Below are positions 26,907 through 36,833 of a stretch of 64,000 nt of DNA, piece after piece. Source of the stretch: Pseudidiomarina sediminum DSM 21906 (lineage in GTDB: Bacteria > Pseudomonadota > Gammaproteobacteria > Enterobacterales > Alteromonadaceae); assembly GCF_000423165.1 (NCBI RefSeq), contig NZ_AUHL01000008.1, positions 1-64,000 of the forward strand, in the 5' to 3' direction. The stretch's first letter is position 1; each line of letters starts with the position of its first letter. A model generated the notes under the pieces. That model was not told the DNA's origin. It made no database searches and saw only the letters and a list, made by a program, of their open reading frames with translations. Made by a program: the position numbers and the translations under genes.

Positions 26907-28273
26907 GTCAGCATTAGCATGACGATGGCGGTGGTCACCACCGCCAAAAAGACATTCAGCACCACGCCTTCACGCGCCATTTCTTTAACCGTTAAACGTT
27001 GCGATGAAAACACAATCGAGTTCGGCGGTGTGGCGACCGGCATACAAAACGCTGTGCTACAGGCAATGGTGGCCGGGATCATCAAGAGCGCAGGAGGCAG
27101 GTCAAGCGCCGTAGCCGTTGCTGCCATGATTGGCATTAATAAGGTTGCTGTAGCGGTATTAGAGGTTACCTCGGTTAGAAACGACACACTCAAGGTTAAG
27201 CAAAAGATCAAGACGACCAAAGGTAGGGTGCCTAAACTCGACAGCGCTTGACCAATCAATGCGCTTAAGCCACTACTAATAAAACCTTGTGCTAAGGCGA
27301 TACCGCCGGCAAATAACAGCAAAATACCCCAAGGAATAGACACAGCGGCGGACCAAGTTAACAACGGCTCGCCGTGTTTGTCGCGCACCATAAACATCAC
27401 CAAAACGCCAGCAATGGCAACGGTTGCATCACCGACATCCAAGAGCCCGGTTAATGCGCTCCAGCCGCCAAACGGCGTGGTGCGGGTAATCCACAGCACG
27501 ACCACTACCGCAAAAATAGCTAGTACCCGTTTTTCTGCACTTTGCAGTGGTCCTGGAGCTTCAATGTTGAGGGTCACGTTCGCGCTGATGTGGCGCGATA
27601 ACCACCATGCCATGATTGGCAGCGAGACAATGACAAAGGGCAAACCAATTGCAAACCAGTCGGTGAAACTAAAGGCTTCGCCGGTGCTTGCCTCATAGAC
27701 CGAGGCAAAAATAAGGTTCGGCGGCGTGCCAACTAAGGTTGCGATGCCACCGACTGACGCCGAGTAGGCCAAGCCCAAGAGCAGGGCGCGTTGAAAGGAG
27801 TGATCGTCACAGGCATCGGCAAGGGCGAGTGCGACCGGCAGTAACGCCAGCACTGCCGCGGTGTTTGAAATCCACATGGAAAGTAAGGCGCTGGCTAGCA
27901 TGAAGGCGAATAACATGCGCTTGCCATGGCCATTGCCAACCGTATGTACCAGGCTGAGGGCTAAACGGCGATGCACACCGCTTAGTTCAACCGCTTTTGC
28001 CAACATAAATGCTGCCATGAAGAGCCATATGATGGGATTACCAAGTGCTAACGAGACCTCCTGTAACGGCGTGATCGCGCCGACGGGGAGCAGCACAAAA
28101 GGCAGCAGGGAGGTGGCCGGCAATGGTAGGGCTTCAGTGATCCACCACCAAGCGACCCAAACGGTGGTGGCCAGTGTCCACGCCGGTGCGTGCGTAAAGC
28201 CAGCAAGGTTCAGGCTCAGAAAATAAACGATAACTGCGCTCAAAGGAGCGCCGAACAAATGCAATTTTTGCAT
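26903..28273 (-). CDS. SLC13/DASS family sodium:dicarboxylate or anion symporter
   Basis: 456 residues from the ATG at 28273 (a GTG nine codons upstream is possible). About 12 membrane segments. The two sodium/substrate signatures of the family are visible: GTPPNLIFASV and the final CMPVATPPNSIVFSS, together with VWVAWWWITEALPLPATSLLP. Substrate, probably a C4-dicarboxylate, citrate or sulfate, cannot be fixed. Divergent from the BCCT gene. Confidence 0.88.
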   Translation of the reverse strand: MQKLHLFGAPLSAVIVYFLSLNLAGFTHAPAWTLATTVWVAWWWITEALPLPATSLLPFVLLPVGAITPLQEVSLALGNPIIWLFMAAFMLAKAVELSGVHRRLALSLVHTVGNGHGKRMLFAFMLASALLSMWISNTAAVLALLPVALALADACDDHSFQRALLLGLAYSASVGGIATLVGTPPNLIFASVYEASTGEAFSFTDWFAIGLPFVIVSLPIMAWWLSRHISANVTLNIEAPGPLQSAEKRVLAIFAVVVVLWITRTTPFGGWSALTGLLDVGDATVAIAGVLVMFMVRDKHGEPLLTWSAAVSIPWGILLLFAGGIALAQGFISSGLSALIGQALSSLGTLPLVVLIFCLTLSVSFLTEVTSNTATATLLMPIMAATATALDLPPALLMIPATIACSTAFCMPVATPPNSIVFSSQRLTVKEMAREGVVLNVFLAVVTTAIVMLMLT

Positions 28274-28389
28274 GTTAGGTTCGCTGTGTAAGGGAGACAC
28301 TAAAGTTTAGCAAATGGCTGAGTTATTTGAAATTAGGCTGCGCACCCCGTAGGGTAATAAGGCACAATAATATAACAAAGGAGTTGATG

Positions 28390-30411
28390 ATGACTGAACG
28401 TAGGAAGTGGAATTCTGCTATCCTAGTTCCGGTATTTTTTCCGGCGGTTGCCGTAATTGCGCTTTTGGTGATTGGCACCTTAGCGAACCCCAAATTAGCA
28501 GGTGAAGTGTTCAGTGATGTGCTGGCATGGATCACCGCTGACTTTGGTTGGTTTTATATGCTTGCCGTGGCGATATTTTTAGTTTTTATCGTCAGCGTCG
28601 CAATTTCAAAGTGGGGCCGCATCAAACTAGGTCCCGACCATGCTGAACCCGAGTATAGTTTTCCGGCCTGGTTCGCGATGCTGTTCTCGGCTGGCTATGG
28701 TATTGCCTTATTATTCTTTGGTGTGGCCGAGCCTGTGCTGCACTATTCCAGTCCGCCAGTGGGCGCCGCCGAAACGGTCGACTCCGCGAAGCAAGCCATG
28801 CAAATTGCTTATTTTCACTGGGGCTTTCATATTTGGGCGATCTACGGTCTGGTTGGCCTTGTGCTGGCTTACTTCTCGTTTCGCCACGGCTTACCCTTAT
28901 CGATGCGTTCAACGCTCTATCCGTTGATTGGTGAGCGCATTCATGGCGTTGCCGGGCATACCGTGGATACCTTCGCGATACTCGGAACCATGTTTGGTAT
29001 CGCCACTACCCTCGGTTTATCGGTGATCCAAATCAATGCTGGTCTGAACTACTTATGGCCAGAAATTCCGGTAGGTACCACTGTGCAGTTAATTGCGATT
29101 GCCGTGATTACGGTGTTTGCGATCATGTCCGTGGTTGCGGGCATGGACAAAGGGATTAAACGGCTGTCATACCTCAACATGACCTTGGTGTTGTTTATTC
29201 TACTGTTTGTGTTTTTTGCCGGCCCAACCGTTCATATTCTGGAAACCTACCTGCAAAACACCGGCGCTTACTTAAATAATATCGTTGAGCGAACCTTTAA
29301 TTTGCAAGCCTATTCACGCAGTGACTGGATTGGCAACTGGACCTTATTTATTTTCGGTTGGACCATTGCTTGGGCACCTTTTGTCGGTTTGTTTATCGCC
29401 AAAATCAGTCGTGGCCGAACCATTCGTCAATTCGTGTTTGGGGTCATGTTCGTACCGACAATGTTTACCTTTTTCTGGTTTAGTGTGTTTGGTGACACGG
29501 CGCTCAACCTGATCATGAACGAAGGTTACACAACGCTTATCTCCGAAGTGCAAAACGATGAAGCCATCGCACTATTTAAGCTCTATGAGCGCTTACCGCT
29601 GACCAGTATCCTGTCGTTCGCGACGGTGCTGTTAATCATTACCTTCTTTGTCACCTCATCGGACTCTGGTTCTTTGGTCATCGACTCCCTTGCTTCTGGC
29701 GGACGTACTGATACGCCGGTATGGCAACGGGTGTTCTGGGCGAGTTCTGAGGGCATCGTTGCTGGGGTGCTGTTGTTGGCAGGAGGGTTAGGCGCCTTGC
29801 AGACCGCCTCCATTGCCAGTGCCTTACCTTTTGCGGTGGTGATTTTAGTGGCTGCCTTTGGGATGTGGCGCGCGTTGGTCATCGAAGGGCATCAGCATGC
29901 CAGTTTGAAAAGTGCCATGCGCACCCACCGTCGTGGCGTGCATGCAGGACCAGGCTACTGGAAAAAACGTTTGGCAGGGGTGGTGGACTTTCCGCATCAA
30001 AAAGAAGTGCGCACCTTTATCGAGCACACGGTGATCGAGTGCTTCCATGATGTCGCCAAAGAATTACAGCGCCATGATTGGGAAACCGATACGGAGTTTG
30101 ATGCAGAGAACATTCGCGCCATTCTCACCATTCAGCGCGAAGGCGAGGTCGAGTTTAACTATGAAGTTCGCTTACGTGCCTATCAGCGCCCAGAGTTTGC
30201 GATGGTCGATGACAAGCGTGAGGACAAGAAGTACTTCCGCGCCGAAGTGTTCTTACGTCAGGGCGGTCAAGCCTATGATGTGTATGGCTATGAACCGGGC
30301 GATCTCATCAACGATGTGATCAATCAATTCGAAAACTACCTGCAATTCATGCATATCTCGCCGGGCAGTTTGCCGTGGGATTTACAAGAACATGACGACG
30401 ACCTTAAGTAA
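28390..30411 (+). CDS. BCCT family betaine/choline/carnitine transporter
   Basis: 673 residues. AAGGAG at 28378-28383 favours the second of two adjacent ATGs. Twelve membrane helices with the glycine-rich helix (GYGIALLFFGVAEPV) and the tryptophan-rich helix 8 region (GWTIAWAPFVGLFIAKISRGRTIRQF). A cytoplasmic extension of about 140 residues follows the last helix, as in BetT-type osmolyte transporters where it senses osmolality. It ends inside a palindrome shared with the EAL gene. Confidence 0.92.
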   Translation: MTERRKWNSAILVPVFFPAVAVIALLVIGTLANPKLAGEVFSDVLAWITADFGWFYMLAVAIFLVFIVSVAISKWGRIKLGPDHAEPEYSFPAWFAMLFSAGYGIALLFFGVAEPVLHYSSPPVGAAETVDSAKQAMQIAYFHWGFHIWAIYGLVGLVLAYFSFRHGLPLSMRSTLYPLIGERIHGVAGHTVDTFAILGTMFGIATTLGLSVIQINAGLNYLWPEIPVGTTVQLIAIAVITVFAIMSVVAGMDKGIKRLSYLNMTLVLFILLFVFFAGPTVHILETYLQNTGAYLNNIVERTFNLQAYSRSDWIGNWTLFIFGWTIAWAPFVGLFIAKISRGRTIRQFVFGVMFVPTMFTFFWFSVFGDTALNLIMNEGYTTLISEVQNDEAIALFKLYERLPLTSILSFATVLLIITFFVTSSDSGSLVIDSLASGGRTDTPVWQRVFWASSEGIVAGVLLLAGGLGALQTASIASALPFAVVILVAAFGMWRALVIEGHQHASLKSAMRTHRRGVHAGPGYWKKRLAGVVDFPHQKEVRTFIEHTVIECFHDVAKELQRHDWETDTEFDAENIRAILTIQREGEVEFNYEVRLRAYQRPEFAMVDDKREDKKYFRAEVFLRQGGQAYDVYGYEPGDLINDVINQFENYLQFMHISPGSLPWDLQEHDDDLK

Positions 30412-30419
30412 GGTCGTCG
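30396..30419. terminator. Palindrome over both stop codons of the BCCT and GGDEF-EAL genes
   Basis: The arms CGACGACCTTA (30396-30406) and TAAGGTCGTCG (30409-30419) are exact reverse complements around AG. The BCCT TAA (30409-30411) and the EAL TAA (30404-30406 read on the minus strand) both lie inside, an 8-base gene overlap. Probably a bidirectional terminator, although neither side has a long T run. Confidence 0.55.
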
Positions 30420-33400
30420 AGCAGTTCGTCTAATGGTTTGGGCTTGGCAAAGAAGTAGCCTTGCCCAAACTCACAGCCGAGTTCTGTCAGGCGCACCGCT
30501 TGCTCGGCGGTTTCAATACCTTCCGCGACCACAGCAATATCTAATTGCCGCGCCATTGCCAAAATGCCACGTACAATGGCTTCATCACTAGATTTTTGAC
30601 AGACTTCTTGAATAAACGCGCGGTCAATCTTGAGCTTGCTAACAGGTAATTGCTTCAGGTAACTCAAGCTCGAAAAGCCGGTTCCAAAATCATCAATCGC
30701 CATGGTGAAACCTGCATCACGGAACTTCTCGATTAACGCGACGGCATGCTTACTATCGTCCATGAGAATCGTTTCTGTCAGCTCAAGCTCAATACTATTG
30801 TTGCTTAGGCCGTACGACGCGACGGTGTCGAGAATGCTGTCGAAGAAGTTCGCACGGTGAAACTGGAGCGCTGACAAGTTGACTGCCACGCGCAAATCAG
30901 GATGTTTTTCACGCATGCGTTGTAAATCTTCGCAGGCACGACTAAAAGCCCATTGGCTGGCTGGAATAATCTGGCCGGTGGCCTCGGCCATCGGGATAAA
31001 CTTGTCCGGAGCGATAAAGCTGCCATCATTCAGCTGCCAACGCATGAGTGCCTCAACGCCGACAATGTTGCCGCTGGCAAGGTGCACAATAGGTTGATAG
31101 AACAGTTGCAGGCGCTCTTGGTCAATCGCTTGTTGAAACTGGTTCCGCAGGTGCACATCAACGCGTTGATGGTGCTCAAGCGTGCGGTTATAGAAACATA
31201 GGTGGTTGCGACCTTGGCGCTTCGCCATGGTCATCGCGCGGTCGGCCTGTTGGATCAGATCGACCGCTGATTGCGCCGCCGAGCAGTAGCACGAAACCCC
31301 AATACTGGCGGTGATATAGACCTTTTGCTTGCGAATCTCATAGGGCTCTGCAATCAGCTCAAGTAAATGATTACCAATGCGTTCAGCTTCAATGAGCTCT
31401 TTGATGCTGAGCGCAACGACAAACTCATCACCACCAAAGCGTGCCATGAAGTGGGGCGGCTCGAGCGCGTCATTAAGGCGTTGCGCTACCTGTTTCAACA
31501 CCTCGTCGCCGGAGGCAAGTCCCATCGCTTCGTTGACCGGTTTGAAGCTATCTAAATCAATGAATAAGACGGCCCAGAAACACGACAAGCCATTTTTCTG
31601 CTCTTTGTGTAAGGTGGTCGCGAGGCGCCGTTCAAATGAATTACGGTTGAGCAATTGTGTTAGGGCATCATGTTCCGCTTGGAAGGCCAATTGTGCTTTA
31701 CCTTCCACACGCTCGGTAATGTCTTGATGAATACCAATAAAGTGCGTAATGGTACCTTTGCTATCCGCCACCGGGGCCAGTTGTAATTCATCCCAAAACG
31801 AGGTGCCGTCTTTGCGATAATGACGTACTTCGCCGGTGTACTCGGTGCAGTTATTTAGTGCGCTACCAATCGCTTCGATAGTTGCCGGGTTGGTGCGCGG
31901 ACCAATAAGGAAGTCGCACGATCGACCTTCGAGCTCTTTGGCGCTGTAGCCAGTCATGCGCTGGAAGGTTTCGTTAGTGTAGGTGATAGGGCTACTTGGA
32001 TGCTGGGCATCGGAAATGACAATACCATTGGTACTGGCATGAATGCTACGTTCCAGTACATGCAGGCGTTCGTCTTGTTGGCGCTGTGCGGTAGTGTCTT
32101 TGGCGATACCGAAAACACCGGTAATGGCACCGTTGATTTTGATCGGCAAGCTGGTGATATCAATAAAACGCAATGCTTTCTGAGAATTGTAGACACGCAG
32201 TTGATATTGCACCGACTCACCGTTCAAGGATGCTTTAAAGTTGGCTTGTGCGTGCGCCACATCTTCCGGGTGAAGAAACTCAACGAAGTTACTGCCAATC
32301 ACTTGTTCAGGGTCATGCTGCAAGGTTGAGAACACCGCATGGTTGGCGTTGATGATGGTACCTTCAGTATCAAGCGAATAAATTGCGTCAGGGTGGAAGG
32401 TGAACAGCGAGCGAAATTGTTGTTCATTCACCAGCAGGTCACGTTGTTGTTCTTGCATACGGCGCTGGGCATTTTTAAGCCGCAAACTATGCTGTTGTAA
32501 CTGACGATTCTGTTGCGCTACCACTAAAAACGAAATACAGAACATAAAACCTAAAAAGGCAACGATCATCCGTAAGTTTGAGGCGTTGGAAAGGTTATCA
32601 AACGAATACAAGCTCACCGTCAGCAATAATGGCGCTGTGTGTGGCAGGTTGACCGTCGCGCTGGCGACTAAAAGTTCGTTGCGATGACGCGGCTTACTGG
32701 TATCAAAACTCATGGTGCGCTCGTCATCATGGCCCACATAAATTTTTAAGAAGCTAGGTAGTAACCGCGTTTCAGGGCTTAACAGCTGCATTAAGTCCAC
32801 CACCACCAGCAGTGAGTAGTGTTCGTCGGCTTGGTAGCCGACCGGCATGAGAATAAAGCCGAGCGGTTTGGCATTGCTACGAAAATCGGTGCTCGGTACC
32901 AGCATGGCGATATCTTCTGGGGCTGACATCAACCAATTTTGTACTTCAGGTTGGTTCAACTGGCGCAAGTAGTCGCGTTGATCGTCGCTTTGCTGTTGCC
33001 AAACCGGTCGCCCGTATTTGTCGAGCATATGAATTGCCAAGTAATGCGGGATATCACGCAGGTAACTGGCACTATCAAAACGCGCCGCTTCAGCAAGTGG
33101 CGAAATATCAAATTGCTGCCAGCGTTCCCGTAGGCGGTTGAGAATTTGAACGTTGACCGCAACGGTTTGCTGCCGAACTTTGGCGACTTTTTCGATGGTG
33201 TCGACCGCTTCGTGGCGGATGCTTTTGATTTGCGCCAAGCTTTGGTGGTACCAAATACCGCAGATCAACGCAATAAAGAAAAAGGTAAGCCAGGTCGCTG
33301 GCGTGTTCTCAACACGGAAGAACAGACGTTGCCGGGCCGAGACCAAAAACAACGATAAACTTACCAGCAATAACATCACCGCAGCTAACGAGGTAACTGG

Positions 33401-33907
33401 TGGATGCGGACCTAAGTAGGCGAAGCCGTCGTCCACAAAGTGAAGGGCGCAGGCGGTGATCGCCATCACCAGTAGAATGCATGAAGCTGCGCGTAGCCAG
33501 CGCCGTTGCAACATGTGTCGCGGGTTCAGCAGTAGGGCAAAACCGAGGAGCACAAAGGTGCTGGCTACGGGAGGATAAAAGTAAGCATCCAGATAGCCCA
33601 AAAACTCCAGCTGAAAGAGGCTGTCGATAGATAAATGAAGCAACAAACTATGCGTTGCTATGACAATCACCAACAGCGCAGCGCTAATTTGTAACACCCT
33701 GCGCTTCGCGGCTTGCGCAAAGAGCGCTATGGCCGTCGCCAGCGCTACAATGGCCGAGGCTGACGAAATAATCCGTTCAAACGCCGTTGCAGGTTGGGTA
33801 TAGGTATTCACAGCAACGCCGAGAATACCAAACACAAAGGTGGCACAAATGGTCACAAACAAAGTGACGTTGACGAGCGATAAAGCAAGACTACGGCGAT
33901 AGAGCAT
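30404..33907 (-). CDS. Membrane PAS-PAS-GGDEF-EAL cyclic-di-GMP enzyme
   Basis: 1167 residues. About six or seven membrane helices up to residue 220, a roughly 220-residue extracytoplasmic region, another helix near 455-475, a coiled coil rich in Gln/Arg, two PAS domains (about 510-625 and 635-750; second with TYTNETFQRMTGYSA), GGDEF (about 755-910, intact active loop RFGGDEFVV) and EAL (about 925-1165, EALMRW, ELTETILMDD, DDFGTGFSS). Both the cyclase and the phosphodiesterase motif look intact, so net activity cannot be predicted. The signal is unknown. Confidence 0.92.
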   Translation of the reverse strand: MLYRRSLALSLVNVTLFVTICATFVFGILGVAVNTYTQPATAFERIISSASAIVALATAIALFAQAAKRRVLQISAALLVIVIATHSLLLHLSIDSLFQLEFLGYLDAYFYPPVASTFVLLGFALLLNPRHMLQRRWLRAASCILLVMAITACALHFVDDGFAYLGPHPPVTSLAAVMLLLVSLSLFLVSARQRLFFRVENTPATWLTFFFIALICGIWYHQSLAQIKSIRHEAVDTIEKVAKVRQQTVAVNVQILNRLRERWQQFDISPLAEAARFDSASYLRDIPHYLAIHMLDKYGRPVWQQQSDDQRDYLRQLNQPEVQNWLMSAPEDIAMLVPSTDFRSNAKPLGFILMPVGYQADEHYSLLVVVDLMQLLSPETRLLPSFLKIYVGHDDERTMSFDTSKPRHRNELLVASATVNLPHTAPLLLTVSLYSFDNLSNASNLRMIVAFLGFMFCISFLVVAQQNRQLQQHSLRLKNAQRRMQEQQRDLLVNEQQFRSLFTFHPDAIYSLDTEGTIINANHAVFSTLQHDPEQVIGSNFVEFLHPEDVAHAQANFKASLNGESVQYQLRVYNSQKALRFIDITSLPIKINGAITGVFGIAKDTTAQRQQDERLHVLERSIHASTNGIVISDAQHPSSPITYTNETFQRMTGYSAKELEGRSCDFLIGPRTNPATIEAIGSALNNCTEYTGEVRHYRKDGTSFWDELQLAPVADSKGTITHFIGIHQDITERVEGKAQLAFQAEHDALTQLLNRNSFERRLATTLHKEQKNGLSCFWAVLFIDLDSFKPVNEAMGLASGDEVLKQVAQRLNDALEPPHFMARFGGDEFVVALSIKELIEAERIGNHLLELIAEPYEIRKQKVYITASIGVSCYCSAAQSAVDLIQQADRAMTMAKRQGRNHLCFYNRTLEHHQRVDVHLRNQFQQAIDQERLQLFYQPIVHLASGNIVGVEALMRWQLNDGSFIAPDKFIPMAEATGQIIPASQWAFSRACEDLQRMREKHPDLRVAVNLSALQFHRANFFDSILDTVASYGLSNNSIELELTETILMDDSKHAVALIEKFRDAGFTMAIDDFGTGFSSLSYLKQLPVSKLKIDRAFIQEVCQKSSDEAIVRGILAMARQLDIAVVAEGIETAEQAVRLTELGCEFGQGYFFAKPKPLDELLDDLT

Positions 33908-33952
33908 AGTTGTTGTTAATGATTTTCATTTGTCTTTATAGTAGGCGCAACG

Positions 33953-34411
33953 TTAGGCGTGGGTCAACGCGTTTCGCTGCATGATGTAACGGTCTTCACC
34001 GGGGCCGAGGTAATCTTGTTCCTCTGCGACGATGTTAAAGCCGTGTTTTTGGTAAAGTGCTGCCGCCTTAGGGTTGGCTGGTGACACGCTTAACCAGGCA
34101 TTGTGATACCCCAATTGCTGGACCTCATGCAACCATGTTTGCAAAAGCTTAGCACCAACGCCTTGGCCGCGTTGTGATGCGCCAACGAGTAAAGACATCA
34201 ACCAAATTTGTCCCGCTTGCGTGCCTGGTGCTCCCATACAGTAGCCCACCACTTGCGCTTCAACCTCTGCCACGTAAAGTAATTCTGGCCACTGGTGAAT
34301 AGCTTGAAAGAAGACTGGGGCAGGGTATCCATCATCTGGATAGAAGCTGGCTTCGAGTGAAGCCAGCACAGCAACATCCGCAGTGGATGCAGTACGAAAA
34401 CGCAATGTCAT
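33953..34411 (-). CDS. GNAT family N-acetyltransferase
   Basis: 152 residues. The acetyl-CoA pyrophosphate loop is SQRGQGVGAKLL (motif A) and the C-terminal block NPKAAALYQKHGFNIV is the usual GNAT motif B. Substrate unknown. Starts three bases after the yceI-like gene on the same strand, so the two are co-transcribed. Confidence 0.85.
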   Translation of the reverse strand: MTLRFRTASTADVAVLASLEASFYPDDGYPAPVFFQAIHQWPELLYVAEVEAQVVGYCMGAPGTQAGQIWLMSLLVGASQRGQGVGAKLLQTWLHEVQQLGYHNAWLSVSPANPKAAALYQKHGFNIVAEEQDYLGPGEDRYIMQRNALTHA

Positions 34412-34414
34412 GAG

Positions 34415-34996
34415 TTAATCTTCTTTTTCAAACTGCACAGAAAAGGTGACTGGCACGACATAGTCGATGGCGTTCAGTCCAGCAATCTCACGTAACTTGT
34501 CGATACCTGCAACAAGGTCAAACGCTTTGGCGTTAACTAAGATCGGTTGACGGGTGGTCGCCAGCAAGGTGGTTTCGTTCAAGTGGGTCACTTGTACCGC
34601 AGCTTCGACAGTAATGGTCTCGCCAGCGATGGTTAGCGCTAGTGGTACTGTGGCAACTTGGGTGCTTGGTGCGTTGCTGGTGTCATATAACGCTTCTGGT
34701 AATGTCGCTGTAGCCGTGACTGCTGGGTGCTTACTCGCATCAAACAAGTGCTCCAACATCCGCTCATTCCGAATAGGAATGGTGGTGTCGATGCTGCTTA
34801 GTGGAATGCTGATACTCAAGGCACCGTCCTCAAGCGTACCCGTGATGCTGGTGAAGCGGTGGGTTTCTTCGACGGTATCGTTTTTCACTGAAGCGAAATA
34901 CAGTTCTGCGTTTTCGCTATTGAGTTGCCAAGTGTCGGCAAGGGCAGCTTGGCTCGCCATCAGAGCCACCGTTGAACATAGCAATTGTTTAAACAT
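34415..34996 (-). CDS. YceI family periplasmic protein
   Basis: 193 residues from the ATG at 34996 (AGAGG five bases upstream). Signal peptide ending around SQAALA, then a lipocalin-like YceI domain with WQLNSENAELYFASVKN at the start, as in polyisoprenoid-binding YceI proteins. First gene of a two-gene unit with the acetyltransferase. Confidence 0.86.
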   Translation of the reverse strand: MFKQLLCSTVALMASQAALADTWQLNSENAELYFASVKNDTVEETHRFTSITGTLEDGALSISIPLSSIDTTIPIRNERMLEHLFDASKHPAVTATATLPEALYDTSNAPSTQVATVPLALTIAGETITVEAAVQVTHLNETTLLATTRQPILVNAKAFDLVAGIDKLREIAGLNAIDYVVPVTFSVQFEKED

Positions 34997-35167
34997 ATAC
35001 ACCTCTTCTCGGTTCGGGGTTTAGGCGCTCAATACTAGCAACATCTTTAGTCGTGGTCATTTCAATTTGATGGCAGCGTTGAAACTTTACATAGCCTTTA
35101 TTCCCTCGCGATGTAGCGTTAAGTGTGCAGAAATTTGAACAGTTTATTTCTAAGGATTATGGGTAAC

Positions 35168-35178
35168 ATGTCGACAAT
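35168..35178. promoter_or_regulatory. Upstream candidate operator of the gntR-prp operon
   Basis: ATGTCGACAAT with the perfect 8-bp palindrome TGTCGACA at 35169-35176. An identical 11-mer lies 52 bp downstream. FadR-type GntR regulators commonly bind short palindromes of the TTGTCGACAA kind. Confidence 0.6.
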
Positions 35179-35192
35179 GTATGCTGGTATTG

Positions 35193-35221
35193 TTGATGGC
35201 GCCCGTCAAAAGGCGTAATAT
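35193..35221 (+). promoter_or_regulatory. Candidate sigma-70 promoter of the gntR-prp operon
   Basis: TTGATG at 35193-35198 and TAATAT at 35216-35221 with a 17-nt spacer. Placed between the two TGTCGACA sites; the downstream site touches the -10 hexamer, a typical position for repression. Confidence 0.5.
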
Positions 35222-35230
35222 GTCGACAAT
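35220..35230. promoter_or_regulatory. Downstream candidate operator of the gntR-prp operon
   Basis: Second copy of ATGTCGACAAT, palindrome at 35221-35228, overlapping the end of the predicted -10 hexamer and the start site region. Confidence 0.6.
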
Positions 35231-35263
35231 CTTGGTGTTTCAGCCCATTGATGAGGAAGCCTT

Positions 35264-35947
35264 TTGAGTACACATCCGCATCTCCTACGCCGTGCAATTA
35301 CAGCTTCTGATCGCGTTTTGTATGAAATTCAATCTGCGATTGTCGAAGGTAGCATCCCGGCCGGCAGTAAAATTAGTGAACCTGAGTTGGCGCGTCGTTT
35401 TGATGTCAGTCGGGCACCATTACGCGAGGCACTGGCGCGCTTGGAGCGTTGCCACCTTATCGAACGTACACCAAATGCTGGGGCGCGCGTGGTGACCTTG
35501 TCACCCGAAGGCTTGATTGCCTTGTACCAGTTACGTGAAGAGCTGGAAGGGTTGGCCTGTCGGTTAGCCGCAGAACAAATGCCAGAACATGAAGTGCAAG
35601 AGTTGGCGGCACTGCTTGACCAACACCTATCCAGCCAGCGCGTGCGTGAAGGTGAGAGTTATTATCAAGAAGCCGGTGATCTCGACTTTCATTATCGTGT
35701 CATCTTAGGCAGCAAGAATCCCTATTTAATTAATATGCTTTGTGACGAGTTGTACTACTTGGTGCGTATGTATCGGGTACAGATGGGTATGAATGGACCG
35801 CGTGTGTCCCGTGCCTTTGACGAGCATAAAGCAATTTTAACGGCCATCGCGAATCGTGATGGTGAGTTGGCGGACTTATTGATGCGTCGTCATATCAGTG
35901 CATCACGTCGTAATATTGAACAACAACTGCAAGCAGAGAAGGATTAA
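35264..35947 (+). CDS. GntR (FadR-type) regulator of the prp operon
   Basis: 227 residues, TTG start with GAGG about eight bases upstream. Winged HTH at residues 10-75 (SEPELARRFDVSRAPLREALARLE), then an all-helical FCD ligand domain with metal-binding His/Asp positions (FHYRVILGS, DEHKAI). prpB starts three bases after its stop. In Shewanella-like bacteria a GntR protein replaces the sigma-54 activator PrpR; the ligand is presumably methylcitrate or methylisocitrate. Probably an autorepressor acting on the twin sites upstream. Confidence 0.9.
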   Translation: MSTHPHLLRRAITASDRVLYEIQSAIVEGSIPAGSKISEPELARRFDVSRAPLREALARLERCHLIERTPNAGARVVTLSPEGLIALYQLREELEGLACRLAAEQMPEHEVQELAALLDQHLSSQRVREGESYYQEAGDLDFHYRVILGSKNPYLINMLCDELYYLVRMYRVQMGMNGPRVSRAFDEHKAILTAIANRDGELADLLMRRHISASRRNIEQQLQAEKD

Positions 35948-35950
35948 TTT

Positions 35951-36829
35951 ATGAGTCACATTGTTAGTGCTGGCGCCAAGTTACGCCAAGCGATTCAAAC
36001 TGAAAGCCCGCTGCAAATTGTCGGTACGATTAACGCGTACACGGCAATGATGGCTGAAAAAGTCGGTCATAAAGCACTTTATCTTTCTGGCGCAGGTGTT
36101 GCGAATGCGTCGTTCGGTTTACCTGACTTAGGTATGACCTCGTTGAATGACGTTTGTGAAGACATTCGCCGTATTACCGGCGCAACGGACTTACCTTTGT
36201 TGGTTGATGCTGACACCGGTTGGGGTGGCGCGTTCAATATTGCCCGCACTGTTAAAGAAATGACCCGCGCTGGCGCGGCAGGTTTTCACATTGAAGACCA
36301 AGTTGCGCAAAAGCGTTGTGGCCATCGTCCAAACAAAGAAATCGTTAGCCAAACAGAAATGGTCGATCGCGTGAAAGCCGCTGTTGATGCGCGTACCGAT
36401 GACCAGTTTTTGATCATGGCGCGTACCGATGCGTTACAACAAGAAGGTTTAGAAGCAGCCATCACCCGTGCGCAAGCTTGTGTTGAGGCCGGTGCTGATG
36501 CGATTTTTGCTGAAGCGGTGCACACCTTAGAGCAATACCAAGCGTTTACCCAAGCGTTGAACGTACCTGTGCTTGCCAACATCACTGAATTTGGTGCCAC
36601 GCCATTGTTCAACAAAGCCGAATTGGCAGGCGTTGGTGTCGAGATGGTGTTGTATCCATTGAGTGCGTTCCGTGCCATGAACAAAGCGGCACTGAATGTG
36701 TACGAGCACTTGCTCGCCGACGGCGATCAAAAAGCTGTGGTGGAGAGCATGCAGACGCGCGCGGAATTGTATGAGTTTTTGAATTATCACGCGTTCGAAG
36801 AAAAACTCGATCAGTTGTTTAATAAATAA
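35951..36829 (+). CDS. prpB: Methylisocitrate lyase PrpB
   Basis: 292 residues. Splits 2-methylisocitrate to pyruvate and succinate. The isocitrate-lyase family signature [12 protein letters not shown] is near residue 118; DADTGWGG and FHIEDQ hold magnesium and substrate. Second gene of the operon. A hairpin-rich 106-bp spacer separates it from prpC. Confidence 0.95.
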   Translation: MSHIVSAGAKLRQAIQTESPLQIVGTINAYTAMMAEKVGHKALYLSGAGVANASFGLPDLGMTSLNDVCEDIRRITGATDLPLLVDADTGWGGAFNIARTVKEMTRAGAAGFHIEDQVAQKRCGHRPNKEIVSQTEMVDRVKAAVDARTDDQFLIMARTDALQQEGLEAAITRAQACVEAGADAIFAEAVHTLEQYQAFTQALNVPVLANITEFGATPLFNKAELAGVGVEMVLYPLSAFRAMNKAALNVYEHLLADGDQKAVVESMQTRAELYEFLNYHAFEEKLDQLFNK

Positions 36830-36833
36830 GAAC

